A DNA stretch of 64,000 nucleotides from Aedes albopictus (Eukaryota; Arthropoda; Insecta; Diptera; Culicidae). This document shows, piece by piece, positions 33,770 to 45,565 of the stretch; position 1 is the first letter of the stretch; each line of letters begins with the position of its first letter. The notes below the pieces were generated by a model. The model was not told the DNA's origin. It was given only the letters and a program-made list of their open reading frames with translations, and ran no database searches. The position numbers were made by a program, and so were the translations under genes. The stretch lies in assembly GCF_035046485.1 (NCBI RefSeq), contig NC_085137.1, forward strand, positions 318,352,739-318,416,738, in the 5' to 3' direction.

Positions 33770-35176
33770 AATCATTACAAAACAAAGCAATGAAAAAGGG
33801 TTATTTTGCCAAAAAAGGTATGATCTTTAATTAAATGAAAATCACTTATAACTTTTATTTATATTTTAATTGCCTGTTTGTTGCTTCAATACACGCCTGG
33901 ACATGCATATCAAACATTATACGACCGCGTCGCAATCCGTAAGCAAACAATCTCCTTAATAACATCAATTATATCAAAGTCCGCTACCCCCGATCAGATC
34001 GAATCGAAAGTGATAATTTCTAACGATGGACTTTTCCGTCCAATTAAGTATCGCACGCTTCGGTTCCGCATCTGCTGCTACTTACAGCGTGCCGCCGCTT
34101 TGTGCATTCACCAATTTCCTTCTTCCAAATTTGGGATTCACGCCGCCCGTCCACCACAACTGTCGAATACCGATGCCAATGGTATCCGAACCCCCAAGTA
34201 CATACCAGGTACAGGCCTAGTGAGAGTGGACGATCTCCTCTGGACATCCACAGCAGTCAAGGTGCTCCTCGTTGTTCACGATCGTGCGTACGTACCGCAG
34301 CCACCGCAACCCAAATAGCTCCGTAATTGAAATGGTCGAAATTGACGTCCTCAAGGAAGCCATTTATTCAAATAGCACAACCAACCGGTAGCCATGTGAG
34401 AACAAACCCAATAATATGACAGCAACAACAACGGCAATAATAATAACAATAATAACCGGCGGTGATGTTACGGCTCTGCATGGCACGGCACAGCGGCGGC
34501 GGCGACAACCAACAACAACGATCGATCGCGCCCCGTCTTTATTTTTGCGGATCACCCAGCCCATCTCGGACCTCAGAGACTCTGGCCGCCGCCACGGGTA
34601 GTGTTGGAGTTCCGCAATCGACTACGGCCGTTAAATAGCCCTCGCGTCACCAGGAGCTATGATGCCCTGATCCGGTTAACTGGATAGGATTGCAACCAAG
34701 CCGTAATGCAGATCGCATAAAAATAAGTAATTTAATTTCTCCGTACATTATGTTTGTTTCTTCGTTTCCCGGCATCTTCGCCGCTGGATCGCGGATCGGT
34801 TGGTTGCATGAAGGCGGTTGATGCCTTCAGATATGGGTGACAGACTACACAACGCGGTGGACGGCCGATGGTGGTCTTAACTGAGTGCTAGAAAATGATA
34901 CTATACTACTACGCTGCAGGTTTGCAAAGACGCTGCCGCAGGGACATTTTATCGTCTGTGTAACATATGTAGATAAACAATCGTCATAACCATCATAATT
35001 ATAGCTGCTTTTGAATGCCTTCCTGTTGAAATCGATACGTCGCCGCGTTGTTCATGGTTTTACAGCTCTTTATGTTTATGAAAGAGGGAATGCTCGTTGT
35101 ACATGCCCTACTGCCTACTTTTCTTCAGCATTGTTTAATGCGTTAACTTTTTTCTTTTCTTTTTTCCATTTAACAG
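33770..35176 (+). other. Unique upstream/intronic region
   Basis: GC-richer, with few repeats: ACAACAACGGCAATAATAATAA trinucleotide stretches near 34425-34460 and GGCGGCGGCG near 34490. Several overlapping ORFs (33878-34318, 34416-34601) lack recognisable features. The segment ends in a strong acceptor, TTTTTTCCATTTAACAG. It probably includes the intron before the next exon. Confidence 0.4.
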
Positions 35177-35911
35177 GTCACACCCACCACTCGCCGTACC
35201 AAATCGTTCGATGATAACGCGTGGAAATCTCAGCATGACGACGAATCACTGAACCTTTCCTCGAACATATCTGCTGTGTCCTCGGTAGCACTTTCATCTG
35301 CTCGGCACGAGCGCCACCGTTCAAACATAGATCCCGACCCATCCCCGAGCATCTGCGGCAACGCGGTTAGCTGTGGCGGGGGCCTAGACGATATTCTAGT
35401 AATAGAAAGTGGCGAAAGTGATTCACACTCGCAGCCTTATTCCCACTGTGGCACGTTGAGCCGCGGGGAGGTACGAAAGAGTCGATCCAAAATGAAGAGC
35501 TACCTTAAAAGGTGCAAGGAAGCCCTAATCGGAAGCCAAACGAGCACCGCCGAGGACACATGTCCAATCACACATCACGAAGCGGTGGTTCAACACCAGC
35601 AGGAACCCGCTTCCATTCAGATCCCGACGGCCAACTGGTATCTGGATGATCAACTGTGTGAGATCCGACCGGAAGATAACCGAGAACCGTACTCGACGTT
35701 TGCGTCCGCCAGGCTCAAGGAACAGCAGCAGCTGGAAACGGAGGAGCAGAGGCAAAAATTGCAACAACGCCAGCAACTGGGTCATGAGAATGAGTCGACG
35801 CCACCCGAACCCACCGATGCTGCCAGGGTCCCAGCAGCCCAGGATGATGATCCATTAGATTCCGTGAATGAAAGTGACGCCGCTGGCGGTCCCGTTGCGC
35901 AGGGATCAGAG
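35177..35911 (+). CDS. Internal exon of an unrecognised host gene
   Basis: The acceptor is a long pyrimidine tract then TTTAACAG at 35176; the donor is GAG|GTAAGTCGG at 35911/35912. The 735 bases are open throughout in one frame, phase 0 at both ends, 245 codons, with GC-rich third positions. The product begins VTPTTRRTKSFDDNAWK. It has a basic segment at about residues 98-114 (SRSKMKSYLKRCKEAL), a Gln/Glu-rich coiled-coil-like stretch at about 179-201, and an acidic Ser/Pro-rich end. RTKSFD resembles a basophilic kinase or 14-3-3 type site. No enzymatic domain is visible; it looks like a disordered region of a regulatory or scaffold protein. I could not name the family. The frame continues past the donor to a stop at 36050-36052, so intron retention is an alternative end. 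Confidence 0.75.
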
Positions 35912-36780
35912 GTAAGTCGGAGTCTGTGTTCGATGTTTCACTTTTCGATGCTGAGTTTAGAGCTATGCGGTCCCAGTACGACGAGACTCACTGTTTTAGG
36001 GCAGAACGAACTCAGATCGACGAGAATTGATAGCGAGGATCGAACCGAATAACTTCGAGGATTGCACTAATAAGGGTATGCGATATTTTTTTTTGCGTCG
36101 ATGTGCGATGTTAAAAAATACTACACGACTTTCCGCGAAGAGGCATCGAGCAGATTCATGTATAATTTCTGGTAAAATTTATGTTGAAGAGGCGTAATTT
36201 CAGTGAAGAAAAGTTCAACAGTTTTTGAAGAGATTAAGAAAATAGGGATTCTGTTGAACGAGTTTTTTTTACGGAGCTGATTTTGGAAATTTTTGCAAAA
36301 TTACTTACGAAGTTCTTCCTGGGAGTTTGCCTGGAGTATAGCTAAGTACGGATACGTCCTTGAAGAACCTCCAGATTTTCTTAGTAATAAATTCCCGAAT
36401 GTGCTTTGTTATTATCCTAGAAAACCTGTAAGGAAAATTCCCGGAGGAACTAAGGTAATTTGTCAATTGTTGAACAGTTAGTACTGGCAGTTTTATTTTC
36501 ATTTGTTTTTCTGTGCATAATTCCACGGTAGTAGAAAAACATCCAGTGATCGTCTAGATCCAGTCATTTCTTACACTTTCCACTGAATTTTAATTTATTT
36601 TAATTCCATTTTTAAGAAAAATTTAAGACATCTGTAACGGAAGTCGGGAACTCAAATGTTGAACACTTCTTTCAGCTAGCTCATCCTAATGTTGACCGAT
36701 TCTCGCTAGTTGTTAAGCTATTCATACTGGTAGTTGAAATTTAAAGTTATCTATTACACATATGTCACATTTTCATTTTT
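35912..36780 (+). other. Start of downstream intron
   Basis: Follows the GTAAGT donor. AT-rich, with a few decayed CCGGAGGAAC-type minisatellite units near 36430. No ORF of note. Confidence 0.45.
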
Positions 36781-36784
36781 TAGT

Positions 36785-37260
36785 TTTTCTGAGATCCAGA
36801 AGGGTTTCGGAGAGGTTTTTGGGGATCCTAGGGAGCTTCCGATGGAGGTTTTAGTCAATTATGTATCAGAGGCGTATCAAGACTTTTCAGGGAATTTACG
36901 TGGGATTAAGAGGAAGCCCCTGAAATCCCCTAGAATGCCCCTGATATCGCTATTGTCCTTTTTACGCATAATTATCCTATGTGGATAAGGATTCTCATAC
37001 AACATAGCACAATTAGGCATTGAACGGCATCCTATAACATCCATGGAACGCCCCTGAAACCTCCCGCAAACCCTTGAAGCCGTCTGAAACACCCTGTAAT
37101 GCTACTGAAATCTCCTGAATTCCCATGGAGCGCTCCTGCAGCTCCCTGAATCCCTTGGAATACCACAGGAACTGTTCAGAAAGCGCATGAAATCCTTTGG
37201 AACGTTCTGAACACCCCGTTCGTAAACTCTTTGAGATCTTCAGGAACATTTTTGAAATGA
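36785..37260 (-). repeat. CCCCTGAAA minisatellite, block 1
   Basis: Degenerate units of about 12 bp of the form CCTGAAACCCCT. They resume at 37885-37940 and 38880-39065 on either side of a foldback element, and again at 39295-40150. Confidence 0.65.
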
Positions 37261-37264
37261 CCCA

Positions 37265-37884
37265 GGAACCAGGGTTGCAAAACAAAAATCGCCTCATTTA
37301 TTTGAACAACCATTTTTGCTTCTAGGCATGCTTCAGATGATTTTAGAACACTCTTCAATTGAAAAGCCACTTGAATTGTCACTTATGGACACGAAACACG
37401 AAAAACCCTGAAAACTTCTGCAAGACTGAAAAATTATCGGATGTCGATCAAAGTCAGGTCAAATTTTATCGAAGCTTGGGCCACGGTTTCACCCACATCA
37501 GATAACTGTTAGGTCTATGTTGGCCACCAAAATAAAATTAGGTCATTGAAAGGCTTATGTCGGGTAATGACAAACGAAGCGTTAAACATGTGACACCACA
37601 ATTCATACTTGCTAGCTGGGATCAATTTATTGAGGGATTTTCACAAGAGTGCACGCGGCCTATCGCTGCCGAAAGATACGGCCGCGGTTTTCACTCCCTG
37701 TTTACTTTATCCTTATGGGAAATAACATTGCGGCGTTTCCTACGGTGCGGCTGTTTCTTTCGAAAACGATAGACCGCGTGAACTTTTGTGCAAAGCCCCT
37801 TCTTGAAACATTTCAACGACCGCGCGGTGTTAACGTTTCAAGAAATCTGACAATAATGATATGAGCCGATCATTAGTCGTCCTG
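37265..37884. other. Unique-looking non-coding stretch
   Basis: Includes a GC-richer patch (37650-37850). ORFs 37557-37772 and 37649-37864 overlap in different frames and show no domain. Confidence 0.35.
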
Positions 37885-37943
37885 TAATACCCCTGAAATC
37901 CCTCGATCGCCACTGACATCCCCTGGAACAATCCAGTAATATA

Positions 37944-38866
37944 CAGGGGGTGGCCAAAATGTTTGGGATAGGCAACTTTTTTTCTCCCACAAAAAAATTC
38001 AACATGCTGTAACTTTTCATAGAGTGCATCAAAAAATCTCAAATTTTGACTGTTTATCAACCTGTTATATGTGCATCATTGGTACAAATTTGGGCTCGAT
38101 TGAATATTTTTTCGCGAAGTTAGAACCGTTCGGGTAAAACACTATTTTTTAGACAACTCATTTTTGAGCTGTCATATCTCGGAAACCAGTGAACCGAATT
38201 GAATGAATTTTTTAACGTTTATCAACAATATATTGATACTTGATACAACGTTTTAAAATGTAATATTTTCTCACGACGAATTAAGTTATACCGGGTTGAA
38301 ATTTTTACCCATATAGAGGAAAATAAGTCAAATTTACAATACCATACAAAAATTGCTAAATGTGTTCTTTCTTCAATTTAAATAGGCTCTAATATATCTG
38401 ATTAGAGATAACTTGAGAACAGAAGTGGAAAATCTTTGGACATCAACACTAAAATTTATTGACATTGACGTAAAAAAATTACCTTTTTTTGAGAAAAATC
38501 CAAAAAGTGTCAATTTATGATAACTTTTTTCAACGTTCAAAAACTATCTATATTTTAAAAGTTTATGAAGCATCTGTATATTGTAAGTGTACGTTCAAAA
38601 TTTCATTCAATTCGGTTCACTGGTTTCCGAGATAAGACAGCTCAAAAATGAGTTGTCTAAAAAATAGTGTTTCACCCAAACGGTTATAACTTTGCGAAAG
38701 TTTAATCAATCGAGCACAAATTTGTACCAGTGATGCACATATAATAGGTTGATAAACAGTCAAAATTTGAGATTTTTTGATGCACTCTACGAAAAGTTAT
38801 AGCATGTTGATTTTTTTTTGTGAGAGAAAAAAAGTTGCCTATCCCAAACATTTTGGCCATCCCCTG
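37944..38866. mobile_element. TA-flanked foldback MITE, CAGGGGGTGGCC ends
   Basis: The left arm (37944 to about 38215) and the right arm (about 38590-38866) are inverted and about 90 percent alike by eye. The ends are CAGGGGGTGGCCAAAATG and CATTTTGGCCATCCCCTG with TA outside. It is inserted in the CCCTGAAA minisatellite. A truncated copy is at 53536. Confidence 0.85.
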
Positions 38867-38879
38867 TATCTGAACTATC

Positions 38880-40150
38880 CGCATCTCCCTGAAACCCCCT
38901 AAAAACTTCAGGAACGCTTCTGAAATCTCTGAAACGCAAGTTAAAGTTCCCGATACCCCCTGAAACGCCTTTTAAAATGCACTGGAACACACTTGGAACG
39001 TCTCTAAAAGCCTTTGAATCACCCTGGGACCATCTGGGACACACCTGACACTGAAACGTCCCTGAAATCGACATAAAATATTGTATTCATGCTAACAGTT
39101 CTTACGAGATGAACTAGCGTAGGGGTAATAATGTCGTTAATACAGAAAAACCCTAATTAATCCACCTTGCGGTGAAGGCAACTTTCTCGTGCCTTCGAAA
39201 AATCATTTCAACAAAACTCAAGTGACATGATGATGAATATTGCCCTTTTATACGTTTAACAAAAATTCATTTCATGTGGTGTGGTTCTGGATCATTTTAG
39301 GACTTTAGGGGCATTTCAAAGGCATTTCAATGAGATTATGGAGGTTTCAGGGCCGTTTCAAGGCATTTCCGGGGCGTTTCAAGGGTTTTCATGAAGAGGT
39401 CTCTGAAAATCCCCCTATAACCCCCATGGACTCCATGTAACTCATCTGTGATCCTCTAAAAGCTCTGAAAACGCCTATATATGGCCTCTAAAACCTGGTC
39501 TGAAACCGTCAATAATCCTCTGAAGCTTCCTGAAATGCCTCCGAAATTCCCCTTAAAAGCCTATGGAAACTATGTAACACACCTGAGACCCTGCAAAACC
39601 ATTCTCCGTTACGCCTCCAAAATCCGCCAACAATCTTGTGAAACTGACATGCTTCCGAAATCCCCTTAGAGCTCCGTCGGCTACATGTAATGCTTCTGAC
39701 ATCCTCTGAAACCCGCCGAAAATCCTCTGAAACTTCCTGAAGATATGACGAAGCCACACCTTGAATTTGCCAAAGCACAAATTTAAATAACCGGATGTCA
39801 GCTTGCGCTGAAAAGTTGATCGATTGGTCATCACCAGTTTTCTTCGTCATATCTTTACTTGAAATGCCCCGGAAATCAATGTCCCCGATCTGACCTCCAG
39901 GTACCCTCCTGAAACCCCTTTGGATCCCCTGAAACGCCTCTAAAACCTCCTAAAACACCCTTGAGACTCCCTGAATCCCCCTGAAACTCACTTAATCCCT
40001 TGAAACGCCCCTGAGATCCCTTGGAACCCATTGAACCCCCTACACCCTGGTACCCTTGGACCCTTGGAACCGCTTGAAGCCTCTGGAACTGCAATTTCCT
40101 CGTACCCCGCTTAAGACCCTTTTGACCCCCTGAAACCTCCTTTTGATCGT
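38880..40150 (-). repeat. CCCCTGAAA minisatellite, blocks 2 and 3
   Basis: Blocks at 38880-39065 and 39295-40150 of degenerate 12-bp-period CCTGAAAC/CCCTTG repeats. Between them (39066-39294) lies non-repetitive sequence with a fragment, CCTAATTAATCCACCTTG, of the repeat end also seen at 1620. Long minus ORFs here are repeat artefacts. Confidence 0.65.
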
Positions 40151-40598
40151 ACCTATAAACGCCACCTGGTCACCGTTGCCATAGTTACCGTCATTATTAC
40201 ATTTTCTTATGCAAAATATTGTAGGGCATAAATAACCTGCAAAAATGGAAAGTGCATAAAAATAATCTGCTTAAAAAAGGTTCAAGTCTTCAGAAAAGCA
40301 TGTAAACTTATTCGAAGTGAAACATATATTCTATATGATGAATAATTTTTTATGATAAATGATTAAACGATAAATTTTCGTGATTATGATTAATGATTTT
40401 TGATTAATATTAATCATTAATAATGATTAAATTTATGATTAATCATTATCGTCGAACAGATTTGACTGGTATATGTTACTCGACTCTCCGAGCCTTCTCT
40501 CGAAAATTCGATTATTTGAGTAAACATATAGACTTTCAGTACACTTTGGTGTACTAGAAAGGCGAACGCTTGTTCAAAAATTGTAGGGTATTTGTTCC
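40150..40598. other. AT-rich spacer with ATTAAT cluster
   Basis: Positions 40340-40450 hold about a dozen overlapping GATTAATCATTA-like words, partly palindromic. Otherwise nothing supportable. Confidence 0.4.
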
Positions 40599-40934
40599 TT
40601 AACCTTCCTTAGTCCCTAAAAAAAGTTACTAATAAGACCCTGGGGTCATTTTTGACCCCAAACTTTGAACAGCTCGCAAAAATCAGTGGCTTGTCCGATT
40701 TTGGATATCATTGGCTCAAATGAAAGGGCCACAAGTCTAGTTTTCAAAACCACCGGAGAAATCCGGATTTGGCCACTGCGGCCACCGCGAACCTGCTTCA
40801 ATTGAAAAATGCTGCTTTAGAGACCCTAGCTTTGACAGGCTATAACTTTGCAACCAAACAGGTAATCAGGATCGTCCAAGAATTGTTAGAAAGGTATTTA
40901 CGTGGTCTTCGATTATAGACATGAATATACCCTC

Positions 40935-41480
40935 TAAGATTTCCTACCGAAAATCATTGAGGAGCTTCACCGGGAAATTCAGTAAAAAAATCACCAGGTT
41001 TTACACCAGTAATTCCTCCAAGAGATAATTTTATTATTTCTTAAATTAAAAAAAAAAACAAAACACAAGCAAGAAACAGATCCACCAGGATATCCTCAAG
41101 GATTTCCACAGGAATTGTCCTAAGAGTTGCACCTTTGATTCTTCTAGGGTTTCTACCAAGAATCTCTGTAGCAGAAATTCCTTCAGTATGTATCTAGAAT
41201 TTCGTTCAGTAGTCTCTCATGAAATGCTCGCCGAAAATTCCTTCAAGAGTTCCTTCGGAATTTTTCCCGTAAATTTTCCATAAGTTCCGAAAGAGATCGA
41301 CCTGACAATGCCTTCAATAGATTCTCCGGGACACTCTTAGAGGAATTCTTCGCGGAAACTTTAGATGATTTATCGGTGAATCCCTCAAGGAGGGATTCTC
41401 GGTTTGGCTCCTACAGAAATTTTCGGTACATCGTCTGGAGAAATTCCTGGTGAAGGTCTTGGAATAATCCTCAGTATAAC
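40935..41480 (+). repeat. Minisatellite related to GGAATTCC units
   Basis: Weak units such as CCTTCAAGAGTTCC and TTAGAGGAATTC spaced by about 12 or 24 bp, resembling a decayed form of the array at 29880-31720. Confidence 0.4.
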
Positions 41481-41614
41481 TTCTATTTCTGAAGCACGGA
41501 AAACTTCACGTTCTAAAATACGGAATCATTTTATAATCAATTCTTTGATCACAAAGAATCAAATGACAGATTGGTTTCTCACACTTTGCACCACAAGCGA
41601 GTTTATCTGATGAC

Positions 41615-42065
41615 TAGGGACAATGGAAATTCGCGGCAAAATTTCTTAAATTTCGCGGGCCGCTTTTGTGAATCTCGCGGCGATATCGCGGCCCCATATT
41701 TTTGACCGTTTTGTTAAATAAAACTGCAATTTTGCTAGACAAGTGGAAAGTTCATTTGATTTTGTGAGGCTTAATCATTACTTCTTTGAAAAACAAACAA
41801 ATTTGATGAAAACCCTGGATAGAAATATATACTGAAAATGCCGTAAACTTTTATTGTGCGGATACAGAATCATGATGAATGTTACATTGTAGAAAGTTAT
41901 CAACTATTTATGTTTTAAAATTTGAAATTGATGGAAGTTTGTGGGGTATTCTCATAATTTCATAAAATTTCGCGGCATATCGCGGGATTTCCTAAATTTC
42001 GCGGCGGTTACCCAATTTCGCGGATTTCGCGGCTTCCGCGAAATCGCGAATTTCCATTGTCCCTA
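41615..42065. mobile_element. hAT-like MITE, TAGGGACAATGG ends
   Basis: The ends TAGGGACAATGGAAATTCGCG (first 12 bases diagnostic) and CCATTGTCCCTA are flanked by a perfect 8-bp TSD CTGATGAC (41607-41614, 42066-42073). 451 bp, with TTTCGCGG repeated on both arms. Confidence 0.88.
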
Positions 42066-42446
42066 CTGATGACCATGGCTGAGATCGACATCATCTTTGA
42101 ACGAACTTTAATCTGGCTTGCAGTCTTAATAAATTTGCATACGAATTTATTTTCTTGGCTCCAAAGTTTGGATCCCCATTTGTAATCTTCACAGTCGAAA
42201 GTCGCAAGACAAGATCAAGATCATCATTTGTTCATTTTTATACCAGAATATTATAAATTATAAATGTAAATTTAAATGTAAATGATTAAAATTGAGCTGT
42301 CGAAGGCTTACATTTGTTGTAAAAATCTAAGAGCAATACAATATGGATTTTTCCGGTGGCCACTCCGGTGACCACGTGGAACTAATATGACTATTCATTT
42401 GGGGCCCCTATAACCATAGCTGTAAAGGCATTCAGCATGACCATAC

Positions 42447-44503
42447 TGACCCAGTAAACCACAGATCGTAATGGGAAGTGCATTCAAAATCGTATATCGC
42501 TCTGTCAGAAATCAAAATCGTAAAAACCGTTGAATGTTGTGATAAAAAATGTGAAGTCCAATTGTATATAAATCGTTGCTGCGATTTGTTTTGGAGTAAG
42601 TTTGTTGTGTATAAAGCAAGTCATAAATCGCGCTAATTGAAGTCGTCACTGTTTGCATACGCTTACAAGTCATATATAATGTTAGTAAAATTTGGTTGGG
42701 AATCGTAATGACTTGAGTTTCGGCACCGCGACGATGCAAAATGAAAAAAGCAACCTACTTGCCTTGCTCATCACCGCCTGGCCACTGATCATGTTTTGGG
42801 ATTGGAAACATTCTGTTTGCCAATAATGATAGTCGGGCAATCTTTGGGAGTGTTCATAGTTATCGAAGGAAGACATTTGACTCACAATTATTCCTACATG
42901 AGCAGTAAAGTTTTCCCGCGACAACGACGACGATGACGACGCGACGGCGACAACGACGTCGTCGTCGAAACGTACACTCGATGCAGGACTGATGTTGTAA
43001 ACAAAACACGTCGTAATGAGTGCAAATGCAACTCGCTACGAGTTGTATATAAATTGACAACTCATCATTAGGTATGCTATATATCAGTACAGCATTGTAA
43101 TAAATGAAATCGCAATGACTTAGGAAAAATTGCAGCCCATTCTTCATATCTGCACTCATGTAGGAAGGCAAAGACAAGTTTCATGGGTGGTTTAGAAAGC
43201 TTTAGCTTATATTGGCCAAAATTTGTGCTCTTCTCAAGGCAGATCAGTTAGTACAATGGTATAGGCTTAGACTCACAATCTCGAGGTGCCGTGTTCTAGG
43301 CTAGGTGTCAATTTTTTTATAGCTAATTTCGGACATCGTATTACATATCAACCGAAGTCGTATTTCATTCTTTCGATCGATTATTCGGGACATCGTAATG
43401 ATGATCATATGAAATCGCGAAATATCGTCAGAAGTATGTATATGGCCTCCACTTTGGTACGTATATAGCAGTTTTGTGCAGTTTATACGATTGAATTGGT
43501 TCTTATATAGTATAGGGTGTCCCAGAAAGTATGGGCACAACTTTGTATAGCGAAAACACAATCATTTTCTCAACAAACAACATTTTTTATATTTTTGTAT
43601 TATTATTCAGAGTATTTTAATTGATACCTGTGAAGAGTTTATACATTAAAAATGGTTTCTATATGCAGAATGATTAAAATGGAAAAACATCTTTTAAAAC
43701 TTCTGCACAAACTACTTTTTTACGGTTTTGCCAAATATCCAAATTCGAAACATTTTTTTCGAAGTTTTTTCACATGATACATTCGAAAACATGTTTCCTC
43801 AGATGGTTGATTGAAATTTTTTATAAAAACATGTTTTGATTGTGCGTACGGGTAAATCATATTTTTGAGAAAACTGAAAAATTCGCCTTTTCTATTTCTG
43901 GAGAAGACATGCCCACAGACATTCGTGTTTTAAAACCTGTTTTGACGAGAATAAAAACAATTCAATCTACACCTTATAAAGCTAGAGCATTTTTTGAACA
44001 TATAGTGAAATTAAAATGTAATTTTCTGCATTTTGTGATATATATTCACAAGCTTGTTTTCAACTATTAGAAAAACCGGTTTTCAAAAATATCGATTTTG
44101 GTGTTTCAATTCATATTTCAGGTTCAAAAGTATATGTTTTCAATTCGAACTTAGGGTTGTATAATAGATACGCATGTAGAAATACACGGATATATTTATT
44201 GAAATTTTTATCGAGCTTTATTTCATGCGTAGAAAACAATTTGTTAAGCGATGTTATTGAAAAATAGAGCAATTTGTGCAGAAGCTTTAAAAGGTCTTTC
44301 AGGAAATGTTCTACCGCATTCAAACGAAGTGTGAAATGCAAATTTTAATGATTGGCATTTGATGTTGACATATTAAGGCAGGATATGTGTGAAAATAAAG
44401 TTTGTTTATGCATCCATTCCTAAATGGCAGAGCTGCAAAGTTGTGCCCATACTTTCTGGGACACCCTATAGTGTATAACACAAATTATACAGACCAAAAT
44501 GTT
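42447..44503. mobile_element. Insertion with CCCAGTAAAC ends
   Basis: The left end CCCAGTAAACCACAG and right end GTTTACTGGG are a 10-bp inverted repeat exactly at the SINE break. The interior repeats AATCGTAATGAC-type words and a CGACGACGATGACGACG stretch (42918-42968). It also holds a degenerate tRNA-like piece (43230-43300) and the mariner-type MITE at 43515-44466. Confidence 0.55.
43515..44466. mobile_element. Mariner-type MITE, GGGTGTCCCAGAAAG ends
   Basis: TIRs of about 27 bp, GGGTGTCCCAGAAAGTATGG and its complement, are bordered by TA (43513-43514, 44467-44468). 952 bp. No DDE/D transposase motifs were found in the small interior ORFs. Confidence 0.88.
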
Positions 44504-45565
44504 TACTGGGGAGGGACACGGGTTCGATTTACGGTCGGGCTAGAAACTTTTCGTAAGGGAAATTAAACTTACTCGCTTGGGCATAGAGTATCTTCGTGCC
44601 TGCCACACGATATACATATGTAATATAACGATTAGCAGAGAAAGCTCTAAGTAAATACTAGTAGAAGTGCTCATATAACTCAGAAGAGAGTTGAGAAGCA
44701 GGCTTTTTTTCTAGTAGGGATGTTATGCCAAGAAGAAGAAGGAGAAGATGACAATCAATCTCTTTTTGTATCACAAGAACAACAGAAGAAAGTTGAACCA
44801 TGTGGCGCCGGGTTTTGGAGCGAAAACTATACGAAGTTCATTGTCGTTACCCAATTGACCACCTTCCGGAGTCCCTGTAACCCGTTTAGCATTGACCAGA
44901 CCTGCCCAGAACCTTTCAAAAATGGTCCAAAAAATATGTTTCTCATTTCAGTGAAGTGTGCAGAGAAGTTATGCAATAAAATGTATAAAGAGAATATATT
45001 CGTGGTTTTTCAAGCACATAGCAACAATGAAAACTAATATTTCGGATGTTCCGAATTTCCGGAACCGGTTCTCAATAATTAGTCAATATTAATGTCTATA
45101 ATCAAAGTCCACGTAAATACCTTTCCAACGATTACTGGACGGTCCTGATTACCTTTTTGGTGGCAAAGTTATAGACTGTCAATCTTAGGGTCTCTAAAGC
45201 GGCATTTTTCAGTTGAAGCAGGTTCCCGGTGGCCGCAGTGGCCAAATCCGGATTTCTCCGGTGGTTTTGAAAACTAGACTTGTGGCCCTTTCATTTGAGC
45301 CAAAGTGATCCAAAATCAGACAAGCCACTGATTTTTGCGAGCTGTTCAAAGTTTGGGGTCAAAAATGATCCCAGGGTCTTATTTGTAGCTTTTTTTTATG
45401 TTAGCGTCCCTAGGGGTCGTTCAATACTTTTTATTTTTGGGAAAGGTTTATTTCCGCGAAAAAATAATTGTCAGAAAATTTCAGATTGCTAGGATTCGTT
45501 AAACAAAAACTTGAATTGAAACTCGAAAAAGGTCAAAAAAGACCCCAAGACCTTACTAAGGTTAA

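Larger units (their letters stand above)
42405..44750 (+). mobile_element. Feilai-like SINE split by a 2-kb insertion
   Basis: The head fragment (about 42405-42446, GCATTCAGCATGACCATACTGA) continues at about 44504 with ACACGGGTTCGATTTACGGTC (B box). The body follows: GGGCATAGAGTATCTTCGTG, GTGCCTGCCACACG, GAGAAGCAGGC and a GAAGAAGAAGG tail. The copy at 62751-63027 shows the same order uninterrupted. Confidence 0.65.
40603..45561. mobile_element. TTAA-bounded composite with 320-bp inverted arms
   Basis: The left arm (40603-40925, CCTTCCTTAGTCCCTAAA) is inverted and repeated at 45078-45415. The outer right end is CCTTACTAAGG. TTAA lies at both borders (40599-40602, 45562-45565). The right arm has an extra segment of about 110 bp near its end. 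TTAA sites suggest a piggyBac-type element. The 4.1-kb interior holds minisatellite, a hAT-like MITE, a split SINE and a mariner-type MITE, so it was inflated by later insertions. Confidence 0.65.

Noticed and set aside
33878..34318. 146-codon plus ORF upstream of the exon
   Set aside because: Overlapping frames are equally open and there is no strong donor; better treated as intron or 5' flank.
43840..44070. Possible transposase remnant inside the mariner-type MITE
   Set aside because: No DDE/D spacing or helix-turn-helix motif could be found.
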